From Halictus rubicundus (lineage: Eukaryota; Arthropoda; Insecta; Hymenoptera; Halictidae): a stretch of 64,000 nucleotides of DNA. Position 1 is the stretch's first letter; every line of letters begins with the position of its first letter. The notes beneath the pieces were generated by a model, which was given only the letters and a program-made list of their open reading frames with translations, had not been told where the DNA came from and did not search any database. Where the stretch lies: contig NW_027488622.1 in NCBI RefSeq assembly GCF_050948215.1, positions 380,501-444,500 of the forward strand, read 5' to 3'. Positions 54,960-64,000 of the stretch are shown here, in pieces. The position numbers and the translations under genes were made by a program.

Positions 54960-55786
54960 TAATGGTGTGTTTGTAAGTTTTTTGGGTCTTGTCCTTCTGC
55001 TTCAATTTCAAATAAAGAGTTATTTACTTTTTTCTCTGTTCCTTCCTTATTTTTGAACCAGCAGTCTTCTTCTGGATGAAAACGGATTTTTTAAATCTTT
55101 TCTTTGCAGAAAGCACATGGCACTTTTGTTTTTAACTTTTGTCCGTTTGTCTTCTTGATTTCACTAAAATTTTTGTAAACTAGATGCTCTAGTTTTCCTA
55201 ATTCATTGTATAAATCCTCTGTTTCAAGCAGAGTTTCTCTATCGATTTTATCACTTACAAAATTCGGTAAACCGACTGCAATGAGATCAATTAAAAAGTC
55301 CCAGTATCAATTGATCTTCTTGTTTCTAAAAGTAGCTTTTCTTTTCTCAATGCATATTCTATCAGAGAATCGGTTTGATATCTAAACATCATAGCATATC
55401 TGATTGGGTACCAGCCTTTATTTGCGAAGGTATCACAAAACTTTTTTCTCCATTCCTCCCACTCTGAGTTTATTGTTAATTTAATTAAAACACATTCATA
55501 CCAATCCAAGCAAGACTTATCAAGGAAGAGCTTTAGTAATTTAATTTTTCTTTTATTCTCTGATATATTGTATCTTTCACATTCTTCTTCAAATTCGTCC
55601 AACCATTGACTTGCATTCTGTGTTTTATTATTAAATTTTTGTATGGTGATTTCCTTTGCAATTTTATCTAATGGCTTGTCTTCTACTCTCTTGCTGTTTT
55701 CAATCAATGTTTTTAACAGTTTTTCTATAGAAGAATCCTGTGCCGAAGCTGTTTCTTCAGTTTTACTTGTAGTGGTTGAGTCAGGA
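54960..55786 (-). pseudogene. Gypsy-B Gag, broken
   Basis: Open from the gypsy-C junction at 55786 to 55291. It contains QKFNNKTQNASQWLDEFEEE and LFLDKSCLDWYECVL, a Ty3-type Gag core. After a frame change near 55295 coding resumes (LIDLIAVGLPNFV, ELGKLEHLVYKNF). A knuckle-like CAFCKEKI is followed by a stop near 55095. The N-terminus is lost at the gypsy-C edge. Confidence 0.7.
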
Positions 55787-55914
55787 TGTGGGCGAAAAAT
55801 AGGGAAACCTGAATAACTGACGCGAATGGAGAACAGTAACAGTATATATATTGAGAGACAAAAGAAAACATAAGGCGCATAAGGGTACGTAACGGACTAA
55901 CTGCGGCCACTACA
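55787..55914 (-). repeat. Possible gypsy-C 3' LTR (128 bases)
   Basis: On the minus strand it begins TGTAGTGGCCGC and ends TTTTTCGCCCACA, with a purine tract AAAAAAAGGAAGAAGA about 20 bases before it and a TATATATA inside. Short for an LTR, and no partner LTR is in the window, so tentative. 55915-56287 is non-coding. Confidence 0.4.
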
Positions 55915-56287
55915 ATGATGGTCGCCGCTCGGTCGTCTTCTTCCTTTTTTTACCTTCGGCTATCGTCGGCCGATCTCGTGCCGGTTCGTTCGGGGGCACT
56001 CGTCACTCGCCGGTACGTCTAGCCTAGGTATCGAGACTACAGTTCGGCCATCCTGACCAAATGATTGTCCCCAATCATATCGCAGCTTAAGGGTACATAA
56101 GATTACACAATGATGCGTAGCCATACATGACAATACATACGGGTACATAAGACTACTACTATTGCTAATAATAATAATATTATCGTGAAAACTACATAAA
56201 GGTTACCTACAAAAGATTAAAGTATAACGTACCTAACTTAACTGTATATTCTTATAATAATTTACGCTTATCATTTAACATCTTGTC

Positions 56288-57325
56288 TCAATTGCACTCT
56301 TCTTTTATCCATCGTTTCATATTTTCGGGCGAGCAAATTCCCTCAAAAGGTATTTGAGTTAATTGTTCTCCTTCCGGATCACATACAACATATCGATCCT
56401 TATCTAATACACGCTTAACCACGTATGGTCCTTTAAATTTCGGCAATAATTTTTTGCTAACTCCGGGTGTTACATCAACGTTTCTTAACATTACATAATC
56501 GCCTAAATTGTATTTGGTTGGAGATTTGTGTTTACTGTCGTAATATCGTATATTATATTTATTACTTGTTTCTATTCTCTGCACCGCGTTGGATCGGATA
56601 TTTTCTAAATTTCGATCTACCGTCTGTTGTTCTCCTAATAGCGTTCTTAATTCGTCATTTACTACTCCTACTTGGTTTGTCCCAAATAATAATCGAGCCG
56701 GTGTATCCCCAGTCGCACGACTTACCGAATTATTCAACGCGAACTCTACCTCGCTAATAATGTTATCCCAATTAGCTGAGCTATTGCTTAATTTGGCTAT
56801 CATAGGTGTTAGTGATCGATTTACCCTTTCGATCTGCCCATTCGCGTGTGGTGTGGCTGTCGCGATTAACACGTGTTGTACACCATTTCCCGCCATAAAC
56901 TCTTTAAACTTAACAGAAGTAAAAGCAGTTCCTCGATCGGTTACAATTTTGGTAGGCTTGCTATACGCCTTAAAATACGACTTCAAATGCTTAATAACCT
57001 CGTCTGAGTTGGTGCTAGTCACCGGATATAATTTTACAAACTTCGTGAAACCGTCTATTACTTCGAATATATATTTTTGTCGATGGTTCATTCGATTTAA
57101 TGGACCATAATGATCTAGGTGCAAACAAATAAATGGAAGATTTCCTTTGTCCGGACAATGTAATTTTCCCTCTGTTCGATTCATGGTAGTGTTATAAGTA
57201 ATGCATTTAATACAATTTGCAATAAAATTTTGAACCTTGCTCTTTATGTTAGGGAACCAGTATACTCGCAATAAATATTCTGAAATTTTGTTTACTCCTT
57301 GATGTCCAATTTGTTCATGACTTGC
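56288..57325 (-). pseudogene. Gypsy-C integrase
   Basis: The HHCC finger starts HEQIGHQGVNKI in a frame offset from RNase H by a shift near 57320, and continues through CIKCITYNTTM. DDE core: CLHLDHYGPL, VTDRGTAFTS, HANGQIERVNRSL. A GPY/F module is seen in KFKGPYVVKRVL. The stop is at 56288. Catalytic residues are present. Confidence 0.85.
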
Positions 57326-57948
57326 CGTATCACGTTGTTTTCCATGCTTAAGGGTAGATAGAATAATAGTTTATTTTTTGATTTTCTATAAACTAATCCG
57401 TTATTTAGTTCAAAATATTTATCTTCGTTTTGTTCTAATTTTTTCTTTTTCTCCATAATGGTATTATCTAATCCTTGTAAAATTGTCAAATTTCTCTCGA
57501 AGCTATTCTCGGTTATAATTAGTATCGCATATTGACGACTTAAGGCATCTGCATGCCGCATACGCTCATTCGATCGATGTTCTAACTCGTAGTCGTAATT
57601 CCGCAAAATAAGAGACCACCGTAAAATTCTCGGATTTACTTCTTTTCTTTCTAAAGTTTGTTTTAAACTATTGCAATCAGTGATGATTTTGAATTTTATC
57701 CCTTGTAAATATATTCTAAATCGCTCAAGGGAGTAAACTATCGCAAGAGCTTCCAATTCAAAGCTATGATAACGTGATTCTGTTTGTGAGGTACGCTTAC
57801 TAAAATAAGAAATCGGATGAAATTTACCGTCAGGTTGTTTTTGCATAAGTACTGGACCATAGCCATGTGAACTAGCGTCACAATGTAGTTCAGTTTCCGC
57901 TGTCGGTGAATAAATTGCTAGTATAGGCTCTGATATGAGTATCTGTTA
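57326..57948 (-). pseudogene. Gypsy-C RNase H
   Basis: In the same frame as the RT but separated from it by an in-frame TAA near 57948. Contains ETELHCDASSHGYGPVL, ELEALAIVYSLERFR, TDCNSLKQTL and MRHADALSRQ. Frame lost near 57320. Confidence 0.82.
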
Positions 57949-58897
57949 TAACTTCTCAAAAGCGGCTAAATTTTCATCGTCCCATTTAAAATCACTCTTT
58001 GACTTCAACAGGTCGTACAATGGTTTGGAAGTGGTTGCAAAATTCTTGATAAATTTACGAAAATAGGATACAAATCCTAAGTAGCTCTGGAGTTCTCCGA
58101 ATGTTCGAGGTGTCGGATATTCTGATACTGCGCTAATATTCTCCTTGCTCGGTCGTATACCTTTATTATTTATTCGGTAACCTAAGTACGTAATTTCTGT
58201 GAACAAAAATGTACATTTTGAGAATTTCAGATCAAGACAATTCTCGGTTACGGTCCATAAAACTTCCCGTAAAATAGAGAGATTTTCTTCTATTGTTTCG
58301 GTAGCAATCAGAAGGTCGTCCAGGTAAACTAATATTTTGCCTTTCTCCAATAAGGGACGGAAAACTTTATTAATAAATCGCATAAAAGTGGATGGTCCAT
58401 TCTTAAGCCCAAATGGTATACAAGCATACTCGAACTGGCCCAGGAATGTCACGAAAGACGTATATGGAATACATTCCTCTTTTATACTAATATGATGAAA
58501 CGCGTCTTTTAGATCTAACTTGGTAAAGTACATTTTTCCGCGTAGAGTATCTATCTGATCTTCAATCCGCGGTATCGGAAAATTGTCTCGAACTGTCATT
58601 GTGTTCAGTGTTCGGTAATCAACTGCCATGCGAAATTGTCCGCACTTCTTTCTCACGAGCACGGTGGGACTACAGTACGGTGAATCGCTCGACCTAATAA
58701 TTTTTCCATGTAATAAATCATTTATAATTTCGGTAACTGCTCGTTTTTCCGCATAGGAAAGGGGTCTCGGATTAAAATAAAAACTTCTGTGGTCTGACTT
58801 AAGAACTATATCCATTTGCAATCGTACTTTAGGAAATTCTGGTTTCTTGGCTTCTACGTAACATTCGGATATAAGAGCTTTAACTTGGTCTTGTTCT
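57949..58897 (-). pseudogene. Gypsy-C reverse transcriptase
   Basis: The frame begins at the truncated edge (EQDQVKALISECY). It has FTKLDLKDAFHHISI, FGLKNGPSTFMRFI and the intact active site KILVYLDDLLIAT, then YRINNKGIRPSKENI and LGFVSYFRKFIKNF. The ATG at 58941 lies in foreign DNA and is not the real start. The catalytic YLDD is intact, unlike gypsy-B. Confidence 0.88.
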
Positions 58898-60770
58898 GCC
58901 GGCTGACGGCCGGCCACGCCGTGCACATTATGCAAACGCATTTTTATGTGTTTTTTATTGCCCAGCGGGCAGCGAGTCTGCGCATCGCAATTAGCGGGAG
59001 CGCGGTGTGTTAGCCTTGCGTAATTAAAAGATGCCTATTAACAAAACAGATGAGAGTCTCGTGATAGGGAGAGCAGGTGGACAATGGCGGAGCTCGGAGC
59101 ACGTTCCGGATGATTGTCGTCGATGTTCCGATCAAATTACGGATATTTAGTGCGCGATACCTTTCATATTTTCTGTCGGATCACTGGATTGATGCTGGTC
59201 ATTAATATTCAATTAAAAGCGGATTGTAAGTCGGAAATACGAGGCAATGAACAAATTGGATAGATTAATCGGCGAACACGGTAGCATTCGACTGTACTTT
59301 GTCTCTGTTAACGAGCAAGGAACACGATTTTAATTTAGTTTTGTCAGCGCGTCCATTTGGAAATTTATTTTATTTTAATTTTCCCGATGCAGAAATACGT
59401 GTTAAAGTAAACAGTTAACTGGTCCGCCTTCCACACACGAGCATTACAGTAAGAGTGGGGAGGAGATACGCGTGTGGTGCGATAGATGGCACGCGTGCTT
59501 AAGCAGGTCTGTTTGACTGGGTAGCGTGGGGTTTGCGCCTGTCTCTCTCTCCTTGGTGTGATCTCGTCGTGCATGGACGTGTTTTGCGTATCGCAGTTTA
59601 TTGCGAGGTATACTGTATTTCTTTTGCTTCTGTTTAAAGCGTTTTATTATTGCATCACCGTGTTCTGTGAGTTGGTGTGAAGCGTGCGAGGTTGACTGCC
59701 TTTGTAACGTGCGAACTGGCGTTGAGCCGTGTGGCACATACGTCTAGTTAATCAAAACTGAAAACATTAACAACACGATTATGAAATTGCGTATGCACTA
59801 GCGCCAAAACACGAGTAGGTGAAATTTAAAGCACTAATTTAAAAATAATTGATAGTCTGATGATCACCATACTGCAGCATTCTCAATTAGACGTTCAAAC
59901 TCTAATGAACTTTAAACAGTTTTCCAGCAACATTTTCCTATTAAATTTTCCCATGATACGAACATTGAATTAAACGACTTGATGACCAGATGCATTTTCA
60001 TATAATATTTGAATATTTAAAACCGCTGCTTCGAAGCATCCAGAAGACGAGCAAAAAATGACCGGTACCGATCAGTTTTCCTCGAGATGATAATTGAAAG
60101 CTATTAAACGTGCTATTACACTCGTCGATGTAAATTAGCTCTCCTCCGAAATGATCTATACGGTCTCGATCGGGGAAACAGATTTTCTACGCGACTAACG
60201 TTCGCAACACGCGACTCTAGGCGCGAACCGCGTTATCTGTATTTTTCGGTGTTCGCTCGGCAGAACCAGCCGTCAAGCGTAATTCCGAGCGGGACTGTCC
60301 TCGAACTATTGCAGCGCGACCAACAAGACCTGTTACACGGTTATAAATCAGAAGCAAGTGACCGGACCGAGAGGACATGATTGACATCAGCGGAACCGAG
60401 CAGAACCAAAAGGAAACACCGCGAGGAACACCGCACACGGACACACATAGATGTACCGGTGTTCCGACGATAATTAAGAAGACGGGGTAGCGAGACCTGT
60501 TGTTCAACTGTTGCGACGACCTTACTATACCTTCTTGCTATGCCGTGGTGTACAGCGCGGTTCAAAAGAGGCGATCCTGTCTTATAGGTTGCTACATGTT
60601 CGAAGTGCACGTTCAATCATCAGGATGCTGAACATGTTTATCCAAATAGGTCTTGAAGCATTTTTAGGTTCATTTAGAATTTGTTATACAGGGTGATTCA
60701 TCTTTAAGTAGCTGTTTAAATGTTTTCTTCAGTTGTCATGGCATAAGAAATATTCATCAGGAATTTTTTA
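58898..60770. other. Unique-looking DNA, no gene supported
   Basis: AT-rich with no ORF showing protein-like structure. TACAGGGTGATTCATC at about 60688 resembles a decayed mariner-type end. Possibly intergenic or intronic host DNA. Confidence 0.4.
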
Positions 60771-60775
60771 AAAAT

Positions 60776-61060
60776 TGTCTTTTCTGAAGAGATCTAAAAG
60801 ATCTTTAAAAAATTTCCTTGTCTATAAGGATCTTTAAAAAATTATTTTCTCTGAAAAGGTCTTCAATAGAGTCCTTAAAAAATTATTTTCTCTGAAAAGG
60901 TCTTCAATAGAGTCCTTAAAAAATTATTTTCTCTGAAAAGGTCTTCAATAGAGTCCTCAAAAAAGTATTTTCTCTGAAAAGGTCTTCAATAGAGTCCTTA
61001 AAAAATTATTTTCTCTGAAAAGGTCTTCAATAGAGTCCTTAAAAAATTATTTCCTTTGAA
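60776..61060 (+). repeat. 41-base tandem repeat, about five good copies
   Basis: CTGAAAAGGTCTTCAATAGA recurs at 60852, 60892, 60933, 60974 and 61015 (period 40-41). Flanking copies (60776-60840 and 61050-61220) are degenerate, with GATCTTT / AAGATC foldbacks. Non-coding. Confidence 0.88.
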
Positions 61061-61229
61061 AGGATCCTTGAAAGATGGTTATCCTCATGAAGATCTTTCG
61101 AAGACGTTTCTCTTTAAAAGTATGTCTAAAAAATTGTCTTCTTAGAAAGAATCTTTCTAGGAGAAAAATGTTACTTCTTTTCTAAGAAGAGTCTTTCTAG
61201 ACTCTCGAAAGTATCCTCGACAGGACAGC

Positions 61230-64000
61230 TGCTTTCTAAATTATTTAAAAATATTCCAGGACCAAGCGAGTTCCTCAACAAGGAGATTTTATTTGTAATT
61301 TATGACAGAAGCAACTACAAGCAAACAATACGAGTAGCAGCATGCTCCCACCTGAATCACGAGCCCACACGCTCTCGAGCGTCGTAGAGTTGGGATTAAT
61401 GGGCCGAATCGTCTCGATTTTAGAGTGGATACAAGCCTGACGACTTTAATTGATTAGGAGGCCGCCGGAAGGCGATAAACCCGCCGGCTCGGGTTTCGAT
61501 CAGCGTTCCCGCCGATGATTAATCGCGGCCAGTTTCCTGCGTAACATTGATGATTCGCGGTGTACCCGGGGGACGTGTCGCTTGGAAAATGATCGGGCCC
61601 GCTACTTTATCCAATAAATCCACGACCGGCGACGCTAACACACGCGTCGCGACACGACGAAAATGAGAATGAAGGCGGGGGGATAAAGACGAGCCGGATG
61701 ATGATTAATCGCGTCGCGTTGCAACGAGACGCGGAACCACCGCGATCGTGGTCCGGAACGCGGAGGAATCGCGGAAGCGACGATTTTTCGTGGCCGACGC
61801 TTCATCCGCGGTTTGACCCTAATCTGTTTCAGCGCGTTCATTAGTTCGGACATCGCCGAGTCGTTTATAATCGCTGCACACTCGCCGGGAAGCGATTTAA
61901 TCAATTTGTACGGTCCGCCGGTGATTAATCGATCATCCCGGACCGGATAAAGTTTCTTCGCCGCGAATTAATTACAAGTTTGTCGTGACTGTAATTGGTT
62001 ACGCGTTCGGTGGCGAGGGCGGGGGGATGGAACTCTTCTGCATCGACGACTTCCGGGCTGTCGTTCCGGTTCGACAAATATCGCCGAACTTCCCGGTGTC
62101 CTCCAGAAAGTTTCCCGTAAACAAAATGTTTGCACGAAGTATTGCTCGGTTGCGGCCCGTTGCGAAAATTGTTGACTTAAGCCAACTGTATTTTTATATT
62201 GTATTTCTTCACTTTCTTCTTTTCGCAAATCAGAAAGTTTGCCTCTCGTTCATTACTCACAGAACGCCGTATCGTCGGCTGTTAATTATTCCGGGTTAAA
62301 ATTACGGATTGCGTTATTCCTGGAGAGAAGTAACGCGTACCAATATGGCGGTCGCGTGGCTCGCTTGATAACACAGAAATTTCGGATGTTCGATCGCGGG
62401 CCGCCATTAACGAGGATAATTAAAGAAAAGAGGGTCAGCAGTATATCAGACTTGGTCGCGGCGCCTGTTCGCCTACCTGTTCGCCGCGCCGTTTACAAAA
62501 TAATCGGTCGAGCATGACCAGAGCACCGGTCCGTGGCGGGTCCGTAAATCATTCTGTTAATTGCCGGTTATCAGCAGGACGACAGAACTGTCTTTTCGTT
62601 CTCGTTGTCACGGGGTACAATGGCGATCACGCGTCAGCCCAAACGATCGAGCCGCACCACATATGTGATCGTATTCGCATATAATTCGCTGTTATAGAAA
62701 AATGTTGCAACAACTTAAAAAATTAATGCCCAATTAAGCTCCGCCGCAAGCGATGTAGGCACCAGCATACGTTCGCAGACGACATTTATTTCCTGTTACG
62801 CTCTTTGCGTTTTGCATGATTTTCTAAGTCCACCTTGCACTTGTATGTATCGTGCAATTTCATATTTATTTTTTTGGAAGTCTGCAGCTGCAAGGTGAAC
62901 ATTTATTATTCATGACGAACATATGCGCCACGTCTTAAAGTATGAACAGTCGGATGAAAAAGGAGCAATATTAAAAATAATGTAACAAGTGTTTGAGTAA
63001 CCCTGCAAGTTTATAGCGCCCCGCATATCATGCGTTTCGATGATCAACAATGAGATAAAACTGAGCGATGTTTCTTTAAAATTTATGTTACACAAAATTT
63101 GAACAATTTGTCAATTTGTCAAGAAAATTAATCCTTGGGCAACAGAGATCCATTCAGAGATTAAAAATTGCCATTCAGCGGCCGAGCTCCTGGCAAATCC
63201 TGGAGGCTGTACCATTAGGAGGAACAGAAAGGCGTTTCAGCATGGAAAATTCGTTCCGCTAAAAATCGGCAAACGATGCCGTAAATGGTGTTGAAGACTC
63301 TCAGCGGTGTACTTAAGAGAACGGTCGAAAATTCGATGGTTGGCGGTAAGATTCTGGCGCCAAGGGTAAAAATCGTAAAATGAAGGTTAATGCTACAATG
63401 TAACAGCGTTACAAGCTCGAGACTGTGTAAGGGCTCATCAGTTCCGCTGGCGTGTATCCCGTGCAGAACGCAACGGCGCGAGTCGATCGCGGCCTCCGAT
63501 TTTCTATCACATTAGGCGCATTGAAAAAGAAGAAGCGTCGCGGTCTCGCGGGCAAAATGAACGCGTCCTCGGCCAGTATTCCCGGCGCGGATCGCTCGGT
63601 GATATTTACTGGAACGTTATTAGCATGCCGGCCTGTATATTACGCCGTAATTTGCATCGAGTTTCAGTTGGCAGAGAACAGAACCGCGCGCGTCGTTAAC
63701 AACCTTATAATCTCGCGGTACGCAGCCGCGGTTCTTTTCTTCGTCCTTTCGTCAAGGCGTAATGCCGGGTCCGCATGGACCCGCGAGAACATTGCCGGTG
63801 GAGTTGCTCAAAGCGTTATTTCTCCGCTCTTCGTACCCTCCTTCTTCTTCCATGTTGCCCTTCTTCCTTCTTTCCATTTGGACCTTTTATGCTCGCGTTT
63901 TCTGCCAACACCTCCGGCCAGATCACCGAGACGTATCTAATCGAATTCGGCTGTTGAACAGTGGTGCAAATTGGCGATGATAACGGGTTTGCCACCCGGC
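61230..64000. other. Host-like non-coding DNA, no gene supported
   Basis: CpG-moderate sequence with many GATTAATCG-type motifs (61500-61980) and A/T runs. The largest ORF (63452-63940, 162 codons) has no domain and a low-complexity Pro/Leu end, so it is not called. Promoters and exons cannot be excluded. Confidence 0.4.

Larger units (their letters stand above)
37336..55786 (-). mobile_element. Gypsy-B, AT-rich degenerate Ty3/gypsy element hosting BEL-3 and gypsy-A
   Basis: Minus-strand order: gag (55786 leftward), protease-RT (54953-53484), RNase H and integrase N-terminus (about 53480-52843), [gypsy-A], integrase (45233-44197), polypurine tract, 3' LTR (44221 leftward) split by BEL-3. The right part of the element (5' LTR and leader) is missing: it ends where gypsy-C begins at 55787. 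Several frameshifts. AT-rich coding unlike the GC-rich gypsy-A. The outer left edge (about 37336) is approximate. Confidence 0.82.
55787..58897 (-). mobile_element. Gypsy-C, 5'-truncated degenerate Ty3/gypsy element
   Basis: Minus order: RT (58897-57949), RNase H (to about 57320), integrase (to 56288), 3' UTR, purine tract and probable short LTR (55787-55914). It lacks gag, protease and 5' LTR. The right edge at about 58897 abuts unrelated DNA. It has one stop and one frameshift. Confidence 0.82.

Noticed and set aside
60776..61220. CRISPR-like repeat array
   Set aside because: Repeats abut without unique spacers and the genome is eukaryotic; it is a simple tandem repeat.
63452..63940. 162-codon ORF near the window end
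   Set aside because: No domain, low-complexity end, and a comparable ORF in an overlapping frame.
1..64000. tRNA genes and bacterial-type operons or riboswitches
   Set aside because: None recognised; tRNA-like matches are short retrotransposon primer sites only.

Overview
This window reads as insect nuclear DNA, most plausibly from an ant or another hymenopteran. The basis is an arthropod-type 18S rRNA fragment, one spliced host gene remnant with a 72-base GT-AG intron, high CpG content, and many BEL/Pao and Ty3/gypsy elements. The species is inferred, not shown. No bacterial features are present. Most of the window is transposable elements nested inside one another. The only convincing host protein sequence is the 3' end of a CHORDC1-like (CHORD/CS-domain co-chaperone) gene at 22714-23106, cut by a BEL/Pao LTR.

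Layout. 1-7513: BEL/Pao element BEL-1 (minus strand, running off the window start), open in frame but split in its reverse transcriptase by a 2532-base gag-only non-LTR element with a 13-base target duplication. 7514-13370: non-coding DNA with tandem repeats, a weak spliced-gene candidate and two solo LTRs set in TA microsatellites. 13371-16400: a 192-base tandem repeat broken by an LTR, which holds a piggyBac-like MITE, which holds a long-TIR mariner-like MITE. 16468-17257: an orphan, damaged 18S rDNA piece ended by another LTR-like terminus. 17258-22713: mostly unexplained spacer with a 258-base repeat. 23107-31387: degenerate BEL-2 (minus) carrying solo LTRs at three places. 31388-36655: remnants of two non-LTR retrotransposons. 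37336-55786: AT-rich degenerate gypsy-B (minus), interrupted by an intact BEL-3 (37438-43947) in its LTR and by a nearly intact gypsy-A (45234-52838) in its integrase. 55787-58897: degenerate, 5'-truncated gypsy-C (minus). 58898-64000: apparently host intergenic or intronic DNA with a 41-base tandem array.

How the parts work together. BEL-3 is structurally complete: 474-base LTRs differing at one position, 5-base TSD, tRNA-Tyr primer site, polypurine tract, and one 1723-residue Gag-Pol reading frame with all expected motifs. Gypsy-A is also young: its LTRs differ at about six positions plus one 6-base deletion, it has a 4-base TSD and a tRNA-Lys primer site, gag and pol lie in a -1 frame relation, and a third copy of its LTR is present as a solo LTR at 25138-26043. 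The older elements (BEL-2, gypsy-B, gypsy-C) carry stops and frameshifts. Restoring each host reading frame after removing an insertion plus one TSD copy confirms three nestings: BEL-1/non-LTR, BEL-2/LTR-X and gypsy-B/gypsy-A.
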